From Hyella sp964606015 (GTDB lineage: Bacteria > Cyanobacteriota > Cyanobacteriia > Cyanobacteriales > Xenococcaceae), in contig CAZSEZ010000087.1 of the NCBI GenBank assembly GCA_964606015.1, forward strand, positions 1 to 14,940: 14,940 nucleotides of DNA, given 5' to 3'. Under the pieces are notes generated by a model, which was not told the origin of the DNA, ran no database searches, and worked only from the letters and a program-made list of their open reading frames with translations. Position numbers and translations under genes: made by a program. Below are positions 1-5,978 of this stretch, in pieces (the first letter of the stretch is position 1; every line of letters begins with the position of its first letter).

Positions 1-22
1 AGAAAATTTACTAGAATAGATT

Positions 23-40
23 AAAGTAAAGTTTTGTAAC
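23..40 (-). promoter_or_regulatory. Candidate HLR1 (RpaB-binding) box upstream of the Hlip gene
   Basis: Read on the minus strand this is GTTACAAA-AC-TTTACTTT. It fits the HLR1 layout of two 8-nt direct repeats of the form (G/T)TTACA(T/A)(T/A) separated by 2 nt; the second repeat has one mismatch. HLR1 boxes bound by the response regulator RpaB are known at hli and other high-light promoters. The box ends 35 nt before the Hlip start codon. The match is seen directly; binding is inferred, and the region is AT-rich, so chance similarity is possible. Confidence 0.4.
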
Positions 41-75
41 TTTAAATTCCAATCACCGTACAACAGGTAAAAGAC

Positions 76-246
76 ATGGCAAAAACAGAACCAACCGTAA
101 CCCCTAATCTAGAAGACCCCAAATTCGGGTTTAACAAGTATGCCGAACGCTTGAACGGTCGTGCTGCCATGATTGGTATCATTTTGGCTTTGGTTGTTGA
201 GTACACCACAGGACAAGGTGTTTTATCTTGGCTAGGCTTGCAGTAA
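76..246 (+). CDS. High-light-inducible (Hlip/Scp) one-helix chlorophyll-binding protein
   Basis: A 56-residue protein of the CAB/ELIP/HLIP family. It has a hydrophilic N-terminus (residues 1-20) followed by one membrane helix carrying the chlorophyll-binding signature AERLNGRAAMIG: Glu24, Asn27 and Arg29 of ExxNGR, then the small-residue AxxxG packing pattern. Hlips sit in the thylakoid membrane, bind chlorophyll and carotenoid, and protect photosystem II assembly intermediates or quench excess energy under high light. The start ATG follows AGG about 8 nt upstream. The candidate HLR1 box upstream agrees with light-stress control. The next gene is convergent, so this is a single-gene unit. Which Hlip paralogue it is cannot be told. 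Confidence 0.93.
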   Translation: MAKTEPTVTPNLEDPKFGFNKYAERLNGRAAMIGIILALVVEYTTGQGVLSWLGLQ

Positions 247-250
247 GTTG

Positions 251-272
251 TTAGCTAAATCTTAGCTAAATC
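251..272. repeat. Two tandem copies of TTAGCTAAATC
   Basis: Perfect 11-bp tandem duplication directly after the Hlip stop codon. Each copy contains the 8-bp palindrome TTAGCTAA, so the pair can also fold into an 8-bp stem with a 3-nt loop on either strand. It lies in the 32-bp gap between two convergent genes, where a bidirectional terminator or barrier hairpin would be useful. No T-tract follows on either strand, so intrinsic termination is not well supported. Confidence 0.6.
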
Positions 273-278
273 AAATTC

Positions 279-1061
279 TTAACTAGAAGCACTGGTATAA
301 AACCTGAGGGCAAATCGCCAGAAAGCGATCGCAACTAAGAAGAGCCCCAAAGCTAGAATCCCCGCTCCAGCGAGCCAGATAAACTCTGTTTTACCTAACA
401 TTGCCTGGGCGGGGACAGTAGTCAGGAAAGCCACGGGTACAACAAAAGTAAAGAAAAAGCGATAAATCGCAGGATAAGCTGCAATAGGATAACGACCAGC
501 TTCTAATAAACCCCGCAGCACCTCAGTCACATTGTAGATTTTGACAAACCAGATCGAGGTCGCACCCAGCAAAAACCACAGGCTATAAAGCACCACAAAG
601 CCAAAAAACAGGGGAATCAAACTAAGCAAGTAATCAGACCAAGTAAGCTCTAGTTGATTGCCTGCATAAAAAATTAGAATCAATCCAAAAAAGACATCTG
701 GCAAACCCCAAGGAGAGATGATTCTCGTGGAAAGCCAAAATTGACTGCTAATGGGCTTGAGCAACACAAAATCAAGAGTACCCTTTTCAATCTGCTCAAC
801 GATTTTATTGAGATTGGGAGCCAGGAAAGTCGCAGAAAAACCTTGTAATAAAGTAAAAAAGCCCAAAACAATTGTCGCTTCCGACCAAGTCCAGCCTTGA
901 AAGTTGTAGCCTCCTCGGTAAAACAGAAACAAGCTAAACAAGCTGCCTAGTAAATTAGCTGTACTGGTAAAAGCAGCGATCGCAAAATTGAGACGATATT
1001 CTAATTCAGCAGCGATCGCAGTTGCCCAAAATAGTTTTAGAACTTTCCAGTAACGGGACAT
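279..1061 (-). CDS. ABC-2 type transporter permease (DUF990-like family)
   Basis: A 260-residue integral membrane protein with about six hydrophobic segments (roughly residues 25-48, 62-80, 121-133, 145-170, 203-220, 228-248). The segment at 85-112, with NKIVEQIEKGTLDFVLLKPI, matches the conserved cytoplasmic stretch of the ABC-2 family formerly DUF990, whose members are permeases of ATP-driven exporters, often encoded as a pair plus an ATPase. No ATPase or second permease is visible in this window, so the partners must be encoded elsewhere. The substrate is unknown. The gene lies 41 nt downstream of the repeat protein on the same strand and may share its transcript. There is no clear ribosome-binding site before the ATG. 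The family call is good; the function beyond export is open. Confidence 0.85.
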   Translation of the reverse strand: MSRYWKVLKLFWATAIAAELEYRLNFAIAAFTSTANLLGSLFSLFLFYRGGYNFQGWTWSEATIVLGFFTLLQGFSATFLAPNLNKIVEQIEKGTLDFVLLKPISSQFWLSTRIISPWGLPDVFFGLILIFYAGNQLELTWSDYLLSLIPLFFGFVVLYSLWFLLGATSIWFVKIYNVTEVLRGLLEAGRYPIAAYPAIYRFFFTFVVPVAFLTTVPAQAMLGKTEFIWLAGAGILALGLFLVAIAFWRFALRFYTSASS

Positions 1062-1102
1062 AACAACTTAGTTAACTTTCAATTTCATGACCATTAGCAA
1101 GA

Positions 1103-1897
1103 TTACCAGGGATCTTCAACCACAAAAGCAGTTTCTGTTTCTTTCTCTTGCTGCCCAACGTCATCAGGAGCTTCTTCTTTAGCAGTGTCTTCAAAATCCT
1201 GAATGATTGTCTGGGTTTCTATTTTTTCTTTTTGCCAAACCTCACCAAGAGTTGCTTCTTCGGTAATGTCTTCCAGATCTAAAACAACCGTTTGTCCTAC
1301 TGCTTGCTTTTTCTCTTTCTGCCAAACCTCACCAAGAGTTTCTGCTTCAGCAACTTCTTCAAGATCCTGAATAATTGTTTTACCTACTTCTTTTTCTTTC
1401 TGCCAAACATCACCAAGAGTTGCCTCTTCGGTAATGTCTTCAAGATCCTGAATAATTGTTTGGGTTGTTGCTCTGACTTCATTCCAGGTATCGTCAATAG
1501 TCTGTTCCTCAGAAACGTCTTCAGAAAGATCCTCAAAATCTTGAATAGGTGTCTGGGTTTTGGCTTTGCCCTCCTGCCGAACAGCATCAAGGAGTTGTTC
1601 CTCGCCAGAGTCTTCAAAATCTAGAATGATTGTTTCAGTTTCTTCTTTTACTTCATTCCAAGCATCACTAAACATTGAGTCTGTTGCCAGATCTTGAATG
1701 ATGGTCTTGGTTTCTGCTTTGACTTCATTCCAGACGTCTGCCAAGACTGGTTCACTGGTTAGTTCTGGTTTTGGCTCAATAGATTCGGGAATTAAAATAA
1801 TTACTTCAACATGGCTCTGTTTCTCTAGGTCTAAAGGAGCATCTAAAACAAGCTGTCCTGCTGCATTCACTGTTCCTGTCGTCTTGATAGCTTTCAT
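1103..1897 (-). CDS. Acidic tandem-repeat protein with an antitoxin-like N-terminal head
   Basis: A 264-residue soluble protein of unknown function. Residues 1-40 (MKAIKTTGTVNAAGQLVLDA and following) resemble the short beta-rich head of small cyanobacterial antitoxin-type proteins; this is a resemblance from memory, not a proven family. Residues 50-264 hold eight imperfect copies of a unit of about 27 residues with the core VWxEx and then TIIQDLED. The repeats are strongly acidic and have a near-invariant Trp in six of eight copies; in copies 3 and 8 the Trp position is Val or Gly. There is no signal peptide or membrane segment. It precedes the ABC permease by 41 nt. A good sigma70-type promoter lies upstream but no Shine-Dalgarno is evident. 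Neighbouring copies are close at the DNA level, suggesting recent expansion. Confidence 0.75.
   Translation of the reverse strand: MKAIKTTGTVNAAGQLVLDAPLDLEKQSHVEVIILIPESIEPKPELTSEPVLADVWNEVKAETKTIIQDLATDSMFSDAWNEVKEETETIILDFEDSGEEQLLDAVRQEGKAKTQTPIQDFEDLSEDVSEEQTIDDTWNEVRATTQTIIQDLEDITEEATLGDVWQKEKEVGKTIIQDLEEVAEAETLGEVWQKEKKQAVGQTVVLDLEDITEEATLGEVWQKEKIETQTIIQDFEDTAKEEAPDDVGQQEKETETAFVVEDPW
1106..1750 (-). repeat. Eight in-frame coding repeats (about 81 bp each)
   Basis: Units by position, last to first copy: 1106-1171, 1172-1252, 1253-1339, 1340-1420, 1421-1501, 1502-1594, 1595-1675, 1676-1750. The plus-strand string GCCAAACCTCACCAAGAGTT recurs at 1234-1253 and 1321-1340, and with one change at 1402-1421, a spacing of 87 and 81 bp. 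The copies nearest the C-terminal end are the most alike, while copies 1-3 have drifted. Length differences between units are multiples of 3, so the frame is kept. Confidence 0.85.
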
Positions 1898-1947
1898 TAT
1901 TGTTTGGGTTCTTAGCTGCTCGACTATCTACTACGATTTAGCTAACA

Positions 1948-1976
1948 ATTATAAACAATGTAAATTCTGTGGTCAC
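1948..1976 (-). promoter_or_regulatory. Promoter for the repeat protein (and perhaps the ABC permease)
   Basis: On the minus strand a perfect -10 TATAAT (1948-1953) is preceded, after exactly 17 bp, by GTGACC (1971-1976), which matches TTGACA at four of six positions. Transcription would begin near 1941, giving a leader of about 44 nt before the ATG at 1897. Confidence 0.55.
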
Positions 1977-2101
1977 CTAGCTACATGGGTTTGCCGTGAA
2001 ATCACGGGCATTGTGCGATCTCCTATTTGGGAATGTCTCTTTTCTCGTTGAGCTTTGAATTCTACCAAATCTAGTTCATCTTTTTTTCTGCAACCTTTCT
2101 A

Positions 2102-2614
2102 CTAATAAGCTCCGTAGCCAAAAGTTACATTAAATTCTTCGCACCAAACCGCTACAGCAGAATAATCAGCCAGATTTACGTTATTGGGAACTGCATATCT
2201 TTGAGAACCCCTAAAGCTTTGGATCGGTGCAAGGCTAATGTAATCTCCTTCGTTGATACTGGCAGAAACGGCAGAATTTTTGTGGAGAATGATCTCTAGA
2301 GCGGGGCCACTAGAGACTTTGAAATCATCGCTAAATTCAATATATTTTCTACCGTTAGCTTCAACGATGTTAAATGTCCCTTCTGTTGTGGTACCAGCTT
2401 TGACCCCAACAAATTGACCGCTGTTTGCCTTGGCAGCACAGGGATTTTTTGCAGCGCAGGGATTGGCAGCACAGGGATTTTGAGCCACAAGAACTGAAGA
2501 ATTTTGACGATTACTTTGGCCAGGATTTGCGATCGCATTAGCAGCTAAAAATGCTGTACCACCGATAGCTAGTAGAGAAGCAGCAGCGACAGTGGCCAGG
2601 TGTTTGATTTTCAT
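2102..2614 (-). CDS. Secreted DM13-domain protein with a Cys-rich NPCAA repeat
   Basis: A 170-residue exported protein. A Sec signal peptide covers residues 1-29 (KIK, a hydrophobic core, then AIA before the likely cleavage site). Next comes a linker with three NPCAA units (Cys48, Cys53, Cys59), a motif seen in several bacterial exported proteins. Residues 66-170 form a DM13 domain: GQFVG at the start, a GTFNI strand, SFRGSQRYAVP near 133-143, and the conserved VWCEEFNVTFG with Cys158. DM13 domains are proposed to act in extracytoplasmic electron transfer through that Cys; this is a family prediction. The start was set at the ATG at 2614 because it opens a clean signal peptide; the frame could be extended to a TTG at 2692, which would bury the signal. 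Monocistronic by appearance. Confidence 0.85.
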   Translation of the reverse strand: MKIKHLATVAAASLLAIGGTAFLAANAIANPGQSNRQNSSVLVAQNPCAANPCAAKNPCAAKANSGQFVGVKAGTTTEGTFNIVEANGRKYIEFSDDFKVSSGPALEIILHKNSAVSASINEGDYISLAPIQSFRGSQRYAVPNNVNLADYSAVAVWCEEFNVTFGYGAY

Positions 2615-2837
2615 AATTTGAGGAAAATTTAATTTCGGATTTGTTTGACAGTTTTTATTTAACTCGTCCAAACTGAATTTATTCTGAGACAAAAATTTGT
2701 TTTCCCTAAAAATTCTCCGATCCTCTCTTCAGGATAATTTAGGTTAAAAATCACTTACTGCTTATTGAACACTTATTTGAGTTTTACGTGGTTCCTGCGA
2801 TCGCATTTTGCTAATGACTACTCACTGATTGCCTTTT

Positions 2838-2867
2838 AATTGGGCACTGAAACTAAATTGGGCACTG
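2838..2867. repeat. Direct repeat AATTGGGCACTG, 18-bp period
   Basis: The 12-bp string occurs at 2838-2849 and 2856-2867, six bases apart, in the region between the 3' end of rnpB and the start of the DM13 gene. No function is assigned. It could be a regulator-binding pair for the DM13 gene or a simple slippage duplication. Confidence 0.6.
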
Positions 2868-2882
2868 CAACAATCAATAAAT

Positions 2883-3266
2883 AGAGAGAGAGAGTTGTAA
2901 GCCGGATTCTGTTCCAGAACTTTCATTCTGGGGTGATTATCTATCTGGGATGGCTGTTACCAACCACCTCACGCGGTACACCTAAAACGAGATCGGTAAA
3001 AGACCAACCATAATCTCTTCGACCTTGCTCCCCACCGGGGTTTACCGAGCCAACACCTCTCGATGTTGCTGGTGCGCTCTTACCGACACCTTTGCACCCT
3101 TACCCTATTTCCCAAAGAAAAAAGGCGGTATTTTTCTGTGGCACTATCCTCGCAGTCACCTACACTGGGCGTTACCCAGCAAGTCTGGCCTTTCGGGAGT
3201 CCGGACTTTCCTCAAAAAGACAACTAATGCTATCTTTCTGCAACCACCGCACCTCCTCTCTCCGTT
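2883..3266 (-). ncRNA. rnpB: RNase P RNA (M1-type ribozyme)
   Basis: The catalytic RNA that removes 5' leaders from pre-tRNA. Conserved blocks are readable on the minus strand: GAGGAAAGTCCGGACTCC near the 5' side (about 3197-3214), GACTGCGAGGATAGTGCCAC (about 3141-3160), GGGTGCAAAGGTGTCGGTAA (about 3081-3100), GGGGAGCAAGGTCGAAGAGA (about 3017-3036) and the 3' CAGAATCCGGCTTACAACTC (about 2892-2911). The run of AG dinucleotides at 2883-2894 is the 3' strand of helix P1; it pairs with the GGAGAGAGG stretch at 3255-3263, and this fixes both ends to within a few bases. The 5' end is inferred from a -10-like TATAGA at 3273-3278. Length is about 380 nt, normal for bacterial type A RNase P RNA. Open frames inside it are not genes. 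Confidence 0.96.
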
Positions 3267-3269
3267 GTC

Positions 3270-3280
3270 TATTCTATAGT
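3270..3280. promoter_or_regulatory. Overlapping -10 elements for rnpB (minus) and possibly the HAD gene (plus)
   Basis: The minus strand reads TATAGAAT (3271-3278), placing the rnpB 5' end near 3264-3266. The plus strand reads TATTCT (3270-3275) and TATAGT (3275-3280), either of which could serve the HAD gene. Convincing -35 hexamers are absent on both strands. With under 40 bp between rnpB and the HAD start, some overlap of promoter elements seems unavoidable. Confidence 0.4.
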
Positions 3281-3302
3281 GTTAAACGTTAACTGCTGCT
3301 TT

Positions 3303-4088
3303 ATGGCAAAAAACTCTAATTTACTTATGAATCCTTTAACTCAAGCCGATCTCTCTGGAGTACGTTTAGTGGCAACAGATATGGACGGAACTCTCACTAG
3401 ACATGGCAAGTTTACAGTTGAACTCTTGAGCGCTTTAGAGTCTCTACAAAAAGCACAAATTCCCGTTCTCATTGTGACAGGACGCTCTGCTGGTTGGGTC
3501 AGCGCAGTAGCCAACTATTTGCCTATTTTCGGAGCGATCGCAGAAAATGGCGGGTTATTTTTTCATAATCAACAGCAAACTAGAGAATTTATTGGCAGCT
3601 TTGCCAATCTGAGCGATCATCGTCAACAGCTCAAACAGGTTTGGCAAAGATTACAAACCCAATTCCCTCAAATCCAAGAATCAGCGGACAATACTTTTCG
3701 CCTTACGGATTGGACTTTTGATATTGGAGATCTAACCATTGCTGAACTAAAACAAATGGCTACAATTTGTCACCAAGAAAATATGGGCTTTACCTATAGC
3801 ACTGTGCAGTGCCACATCAAACCAGCCAAACAAGAAAAAGCGATCGCCCTACAACAAGTTATCGCCAGCTATTTTCCCGAACTATCTCCTAAACAAGTTG
3901 TCACAGTAGGTGATAGTCCCAATGACGAATCTTTATTTAATTCCGCTTATTTTCCTTTATCTGTAGGCGTAGCTAACATTGCTGATTATAGCGATCGCCT
4001 ACATCATACTCCAGCTTATATTGCCACAATGCCAGAGGTCGGAGGCTTTGGGGAACTCAGCGACCAGCTAACTATTTGCGCCAGATAA
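3303..4088 (+). CDS. HAD-superfamily phosphatase (Cof/HAD-IIB type)
   Basis: A 261-residue cytosolic hydrolase likely to dephosphorylate a small phosphorylated metabolite, perhaps a sugar phosphate. Motif I is DMDGT (Asp26 nucleophile, Asp28 acid/base). Motif II is the Thr of LIVTGRS. The conserved Lys lies in the KPAKQEKAIAL stretch. Motif IV is GDSPNDESLF with the Mg-binding acidic residues. The region between motifs II and III is a C2-type cap. The substrate cannot be read from sequence. The start is uncertain: ATG at 3303 or ATG at 3327, neither with a Shine-Dalgarno; a GTG at 3279 would sit inside the rnpB promoter and is unlikely. The next gene starts 84 nt downstream on the same strand. 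Confidence 0.85.
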   Translation: MAKNSNLLMNPLTQADLSGVRLVATDMDGTLTRHGKFTVELLSALESLQKAQIPVLIVTGRSAGWVSAVANYLPIFGAIAENGGLFFHNQQQTREFIGSFANLSDHRQQLKQVWQRLQTQFPQIQESADNTFRLTDWTFDIGDLTIAELKQMATICHQENMGFTYSTVQCHIKPAKQEKAIALQQVIASYFPELSPKQVVTVGDSPNDESLFNSAYFPLSVGVANIADYSDRLHHTPAYIATMPEVGGFGELSDQLTICAR

Positions 4089-4160
4089 CTATAAAAATTT
4101 CCCGTTACTCTCAGGAATAAATCAGAAATCCATTGTATGCTAGCTGAAAATCAGAGCCAG

Positions 4161-4165
4161 AGGGG
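4161..4165 (+). promoter_or_regulatory. Ribosome-binding site that decides the 4173 start
   Basis: AGGGG with 7 nt to the ATG at 4173. The upstream in-frame ATG at 4137 has no comparable site, and the conserved protein begins just after 4173. Confidence 0.6.
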
Positions 4166-4172
4166 TGAGTCG

Positions 4173-4997
4173 ATGGATTTTAATAGCGATGCTTTAGAAA
4201 TCCTCAAGCAAACGAGTAGAACCTTTTATATTCCGATTGTCCACTTGCCAAATAAGTTGCAACTTGCTGTGGCGTCTGCTTATCTTTGTATGCGAGCCAT
4301 CGACGAAGTAGAAGATAGTGACATTCTAGAAGTTAAGGTAAAAGCACAGTTGCTCAGGGGGATCAGCCTGCAACTCCAATCCCAAAGCTATAGCCAAAGC
4401 CATGATCCTTTTTCAAGTACTTTCCAACCATACGAAGACTTTCTACCAGAAGTAACCCTCCGCATCAACGAATGGTCGTTACTAGCAGATGAGACTATTG
4501 CCCCAAGAATTTGGGATGCTACAGCTGCGATGGCAGATCGTATGGCATATTGGGCTGAGCAAAACTGGCAAATTAGAACCGCTGAAGAGCTAGACCGTTA
4601 CACTTTTAGCGTGGCAGGAGCGGTAGGTCTACTGTTAAGTGACCTTTGGAATTGGTACGACGGAACCAATACAAATCGTTCTTGGGCAATTGGTTTTGGT
4701 AGAGGGTTACAAGCAGTCAATATCCTCCGCAACCGAGCAGAAGATTCTAAGCGAGGCGTGAATTTTTATCCCCAAGGCTGGGAAGAAATAGACATGATCC
4801 GCTATGCCCGTCATAACCTTGATTTGGGTCAGAAATATACTGATACGCTCAAAGATAGTCCTGCTAGAGATTTTTGTAAAATTCCTTTGGCTTTGGCATT
4901 TGGCACACTTGAAGCGATCGCTATTGGCAAAGGCAAGCTTTCACGCCAAGATGTAATCTCGCTAGTTGAAAAATTAATTAACAAAAGATCGGCATAG
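4173..4997 (+). CDS. Squalene/phytoene synthase family protein
   Basis: A 274-residue all-alpha trans-prenyltransferase-like protein. Family features are visible: TSRTFYIPI at 14-22, the first acidic motif DEVED at 44-48 after SAYLCMRAI, YTFSVAGAVG at 143-152, and the second motif region GRGLQAVNILRNRAEDSKRG at 176-195. In characterised enzymes the second motif reads DxxED and binds Mg-diphosphate; here the first Asp is Asn187 (NRAED). The protein is shorter than typical phytoene or squalene synthases, so it may be a divergent subfamily making another isoprenoid, or have altered activity. I do not assign crtB or sqs. The start was chosen by the AGGGG site; 4137 is the alternative and adds 12 residues. 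Confidence 0.82.
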   Translation: MDFNSDALEILKQTSRTFYIPIVHLPNKLQLAVASAYLCMRAIDEVEDSDILEVKVKAQLLRGISLQLQSQSYSQSHDPFSSTFQPYEDFLPEVTLRINEWSLLADETIAPRIWDATAAMADRMAYWAEQNWQIRTAEELDRYTFSVAGAVGLLLSDLWNWYDGTNTNRSWAIGFGRGLQAVNILRNRAEDSKRGVNFYPQGWEEIDMIRYARHNLDLGQKYTDTLKDSPARDFCKIPLALAFGTLEAIAIGKGKLSRQDVISLVEKLINKRSA

Positions 4998-5067
4998 ATA
5001 GCCTAGGGTATAAACTAACTGAGAATACTTAAAAATATCTACTTGCTAAGTATTATTGAAAGGTATC

Positions 5068-5073
5068 AGGAGA
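5068..5073 (+). promoter_or_regulatory. Ribosome-binding site for the TTG start of glnB
   Basis: AGGAGA followed by 7 nt and then TTG at 5081. It supports a TTG start, since no ATG exists near the conserved KKIEAIIRPF N-terminus. Confidence 0.75.
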
Positions 5074-5080
5074 ATTACCC

Positions 5081-5419
5081 TTGAAAAAGATAGAAGCAAT
5101 TATTCGTCCTTTTAAACTAGATGAAGTCAAAATCGCCTTAGTCAATGCAGGAGTTGTCGGCATGACAGTTTCTGAAGTTAGAGGATTTGGCCGCCAGAAG
5201 GGTCAAACTGAGCGATACAGAGGATCTGAATACACTGTAGAGTTCTTGCAGAAACTCAAAATTGAAATCGTTATTGAAGATGATCAAGTAGACATGGTTG
5301 TTGACAAAATTATTAGCGCAGCCAGAACAGGAGAGATTGGCGACGGCAAGATATTCGTTCATCCAGTTGATGAAATTATTCGTATCCGTACAGGCGAGAA
5401 AAATATCGAAGCAGTCTAG
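5081..5419 (+). CDS. glnB: Nitrogen regulatory protein P-II
   Basis: A 112-residue signalling protein of exactly the normal cyanobacterial length. P-II trimers sense ATP/ADP and 2-oxoglutarate and control targets such as N-acetylglutamate kinase, PipX/NtcA and nitrogen uptake. KKIEAIIRPFKLDEVK opens the protein. The T-loop (about 37-55) reads GRQKGQTERYRGSEYTVEF with Ser49, the cyanobacterial phosphorylation site, and Tyr51. The B-loop TGEIGDGKIF (83-92) binds nucleotide, and the C-terminus RIRTGEKN is typical. Translation starts at TTG behind a strong AGGAGA. NtcA often controls glnB, but I found no clean GTA-N8-TAC in the 83 nt upstream. It appears monocistronic. Confidence 0.97.
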   Translation: MKKIEAIIRPFKLDEVKIALVNAGVVGMTVSEVRGFGRQKGQTERYRGSEYTVEFLQKLKIEIVIEDDQVDMVVDKIISAARTGEIGDGKIFVHPVDEIIRIRTGEKNIEAV

Positions 5420-5442
5420 TTTTGTAAAATAGTTTAGGTTAG

Positions 5443-5466
5443 AAGTTCTAAGGCTTTAAAGAACTT
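5443..5466 (+). terminator. Stem-loop after glnB
   Basis: AAGTTCT (5443-5449) pairs with AGAACTT (5460-5466) around a 10-nt loop, 24 nt after the glnB stop. No U-tract follows, so it may be a 3'-end stabilising hairpin, not a true intrinsic terminator. Confidence 0.3.
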
Positions 5467-5511
5467 GAAGACCGCTTAACTTAAGGGTAGGGAAACTAGG
5501 AGAGATTCCAT

Positions 5512-5525
5512 TTGGGAAGACCCAA
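5512..5525 (+). other. Short hairpin in the leader region of the small conserved gene
   Basis: TTGGG-AAGA-CCCAA forms a tight 5-bp stem with a 4-nt loop. It is flanked by GAGA (5502-5505) and TCTC (5535-5538), which could close a larger structure. It lies in the 249-nt gap between glnB and the gene at 5669. Whether it belongs to a long 5' leader or a separate small RNA is unknown. Confidence 0.3.
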
Positions 5526-5668
5526 TTCGTATCGTCTCAAAATCTAAATTTAGGGATAAAAATCTATGCTGCTTTGTGCCGCTTTGGGTGCCTCTTCTTT
5601 CCCCGTTTCTCTAGCATCTTAAATCTCTCCACAATAACGCTTCAAAACCGCCCTTATAGAGAGACAAT

Positions 5669-5887
5669 ATGGAAATTACCGCTACAGGCAAAATCGAGAA
5701 AAAAGGCTTTGGTTTTGGAACATGGGCATTTACTACCACCGAGGGGAAAACCTACGAACTCTACGAGCCCCCCAGTGAATTGGCTCAAGAAATAGACTCG
5801 GTCACTATTGAAGGCCTTATTCGAGAAGATATTATGACTATGGCGAATATTGGACCAGTTTTAGAGGTTAAATCTTTTCAGACGTAG
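5669..5887 (+). CDS. Small conserved cyanobacterial protein (DUF5818-like)
   Basis: A 72-residue soluble protein with alternating short beta strands: EITATGKIEKKGFGFGTWAF, then TTEGKTYELYEPP, VTIEGLIRED and GPVLEVKSF. The layout suggests a small OB-fold-like barrel. It resembles a family of small cyanobacterial proteins from memory; the DUF5818 link is tentative. There is no signal peptide and no catalytic motif. A purine-rich AGAGAGA precedes the ATG by about 5 nt. A longer overlapping frame from 5574 has no conserved features and was rejected. Function is unknown. Confidence 0.7.
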   Translation: MEITATGKIEKKGFGFGTWAFTTTEGKTYELYEPPSELAQEIDSVTIEGLIREDIMTMANIGPVLEVKSFQT

Positions 5888-5978
5888 TCAGATATCAAGT
5901 CTTGGCAAGCCATAACTACAGTTTTGGGAATGATAAGACTAGTTAACTCACTTATCTAGTGATTGGTCTTTACTTGCT

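Noticed and set aside
1292..1624. Plus-strand frame of 110 residues, Phe/Leu/Asn-rich
   Set aside because: It is the antisense of the coding repeats and has the repetitive composition expected of a shadow frame.
1994..2007. Hairpin CCGTG-AAAT-CACGG as a terminator
   Set aside because: No T-tract on either strand, and it lies upstream of the repeat-protein promoter; the stem is too short to call.
2615..2692. N-terminal extension of the DM13 protein from a TTG
   Set aside because: It would place 26 polar residues ahead of a clean signal peptide that has its own ATG.
2883..2894. AG dinucleotide microsatellite
   Set aside because: It is the 3' strand of RNase P RNA helix P1, complementary to the GGAGAGAGG at the other end of the gene.
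3025..3292. Two overlapping plus-strand open frames
   Set aside because: They lie inside rnpB on its opposite strand; the RNA landmarks explain the sequence fully.
4998..5080. NtcA box expected upstream of glnB
   Set aside because: No GTA-N8-TAC with correct spacing was found; near matches such as GTAT-N13-ATAC have the wrong spacing.
5574..5795. 73-residue frame overlapping the small conserved gene
   Set aside because: It overlaps the conserved 72-residue frame out of phase, has no ribosome site and looks unstructured.
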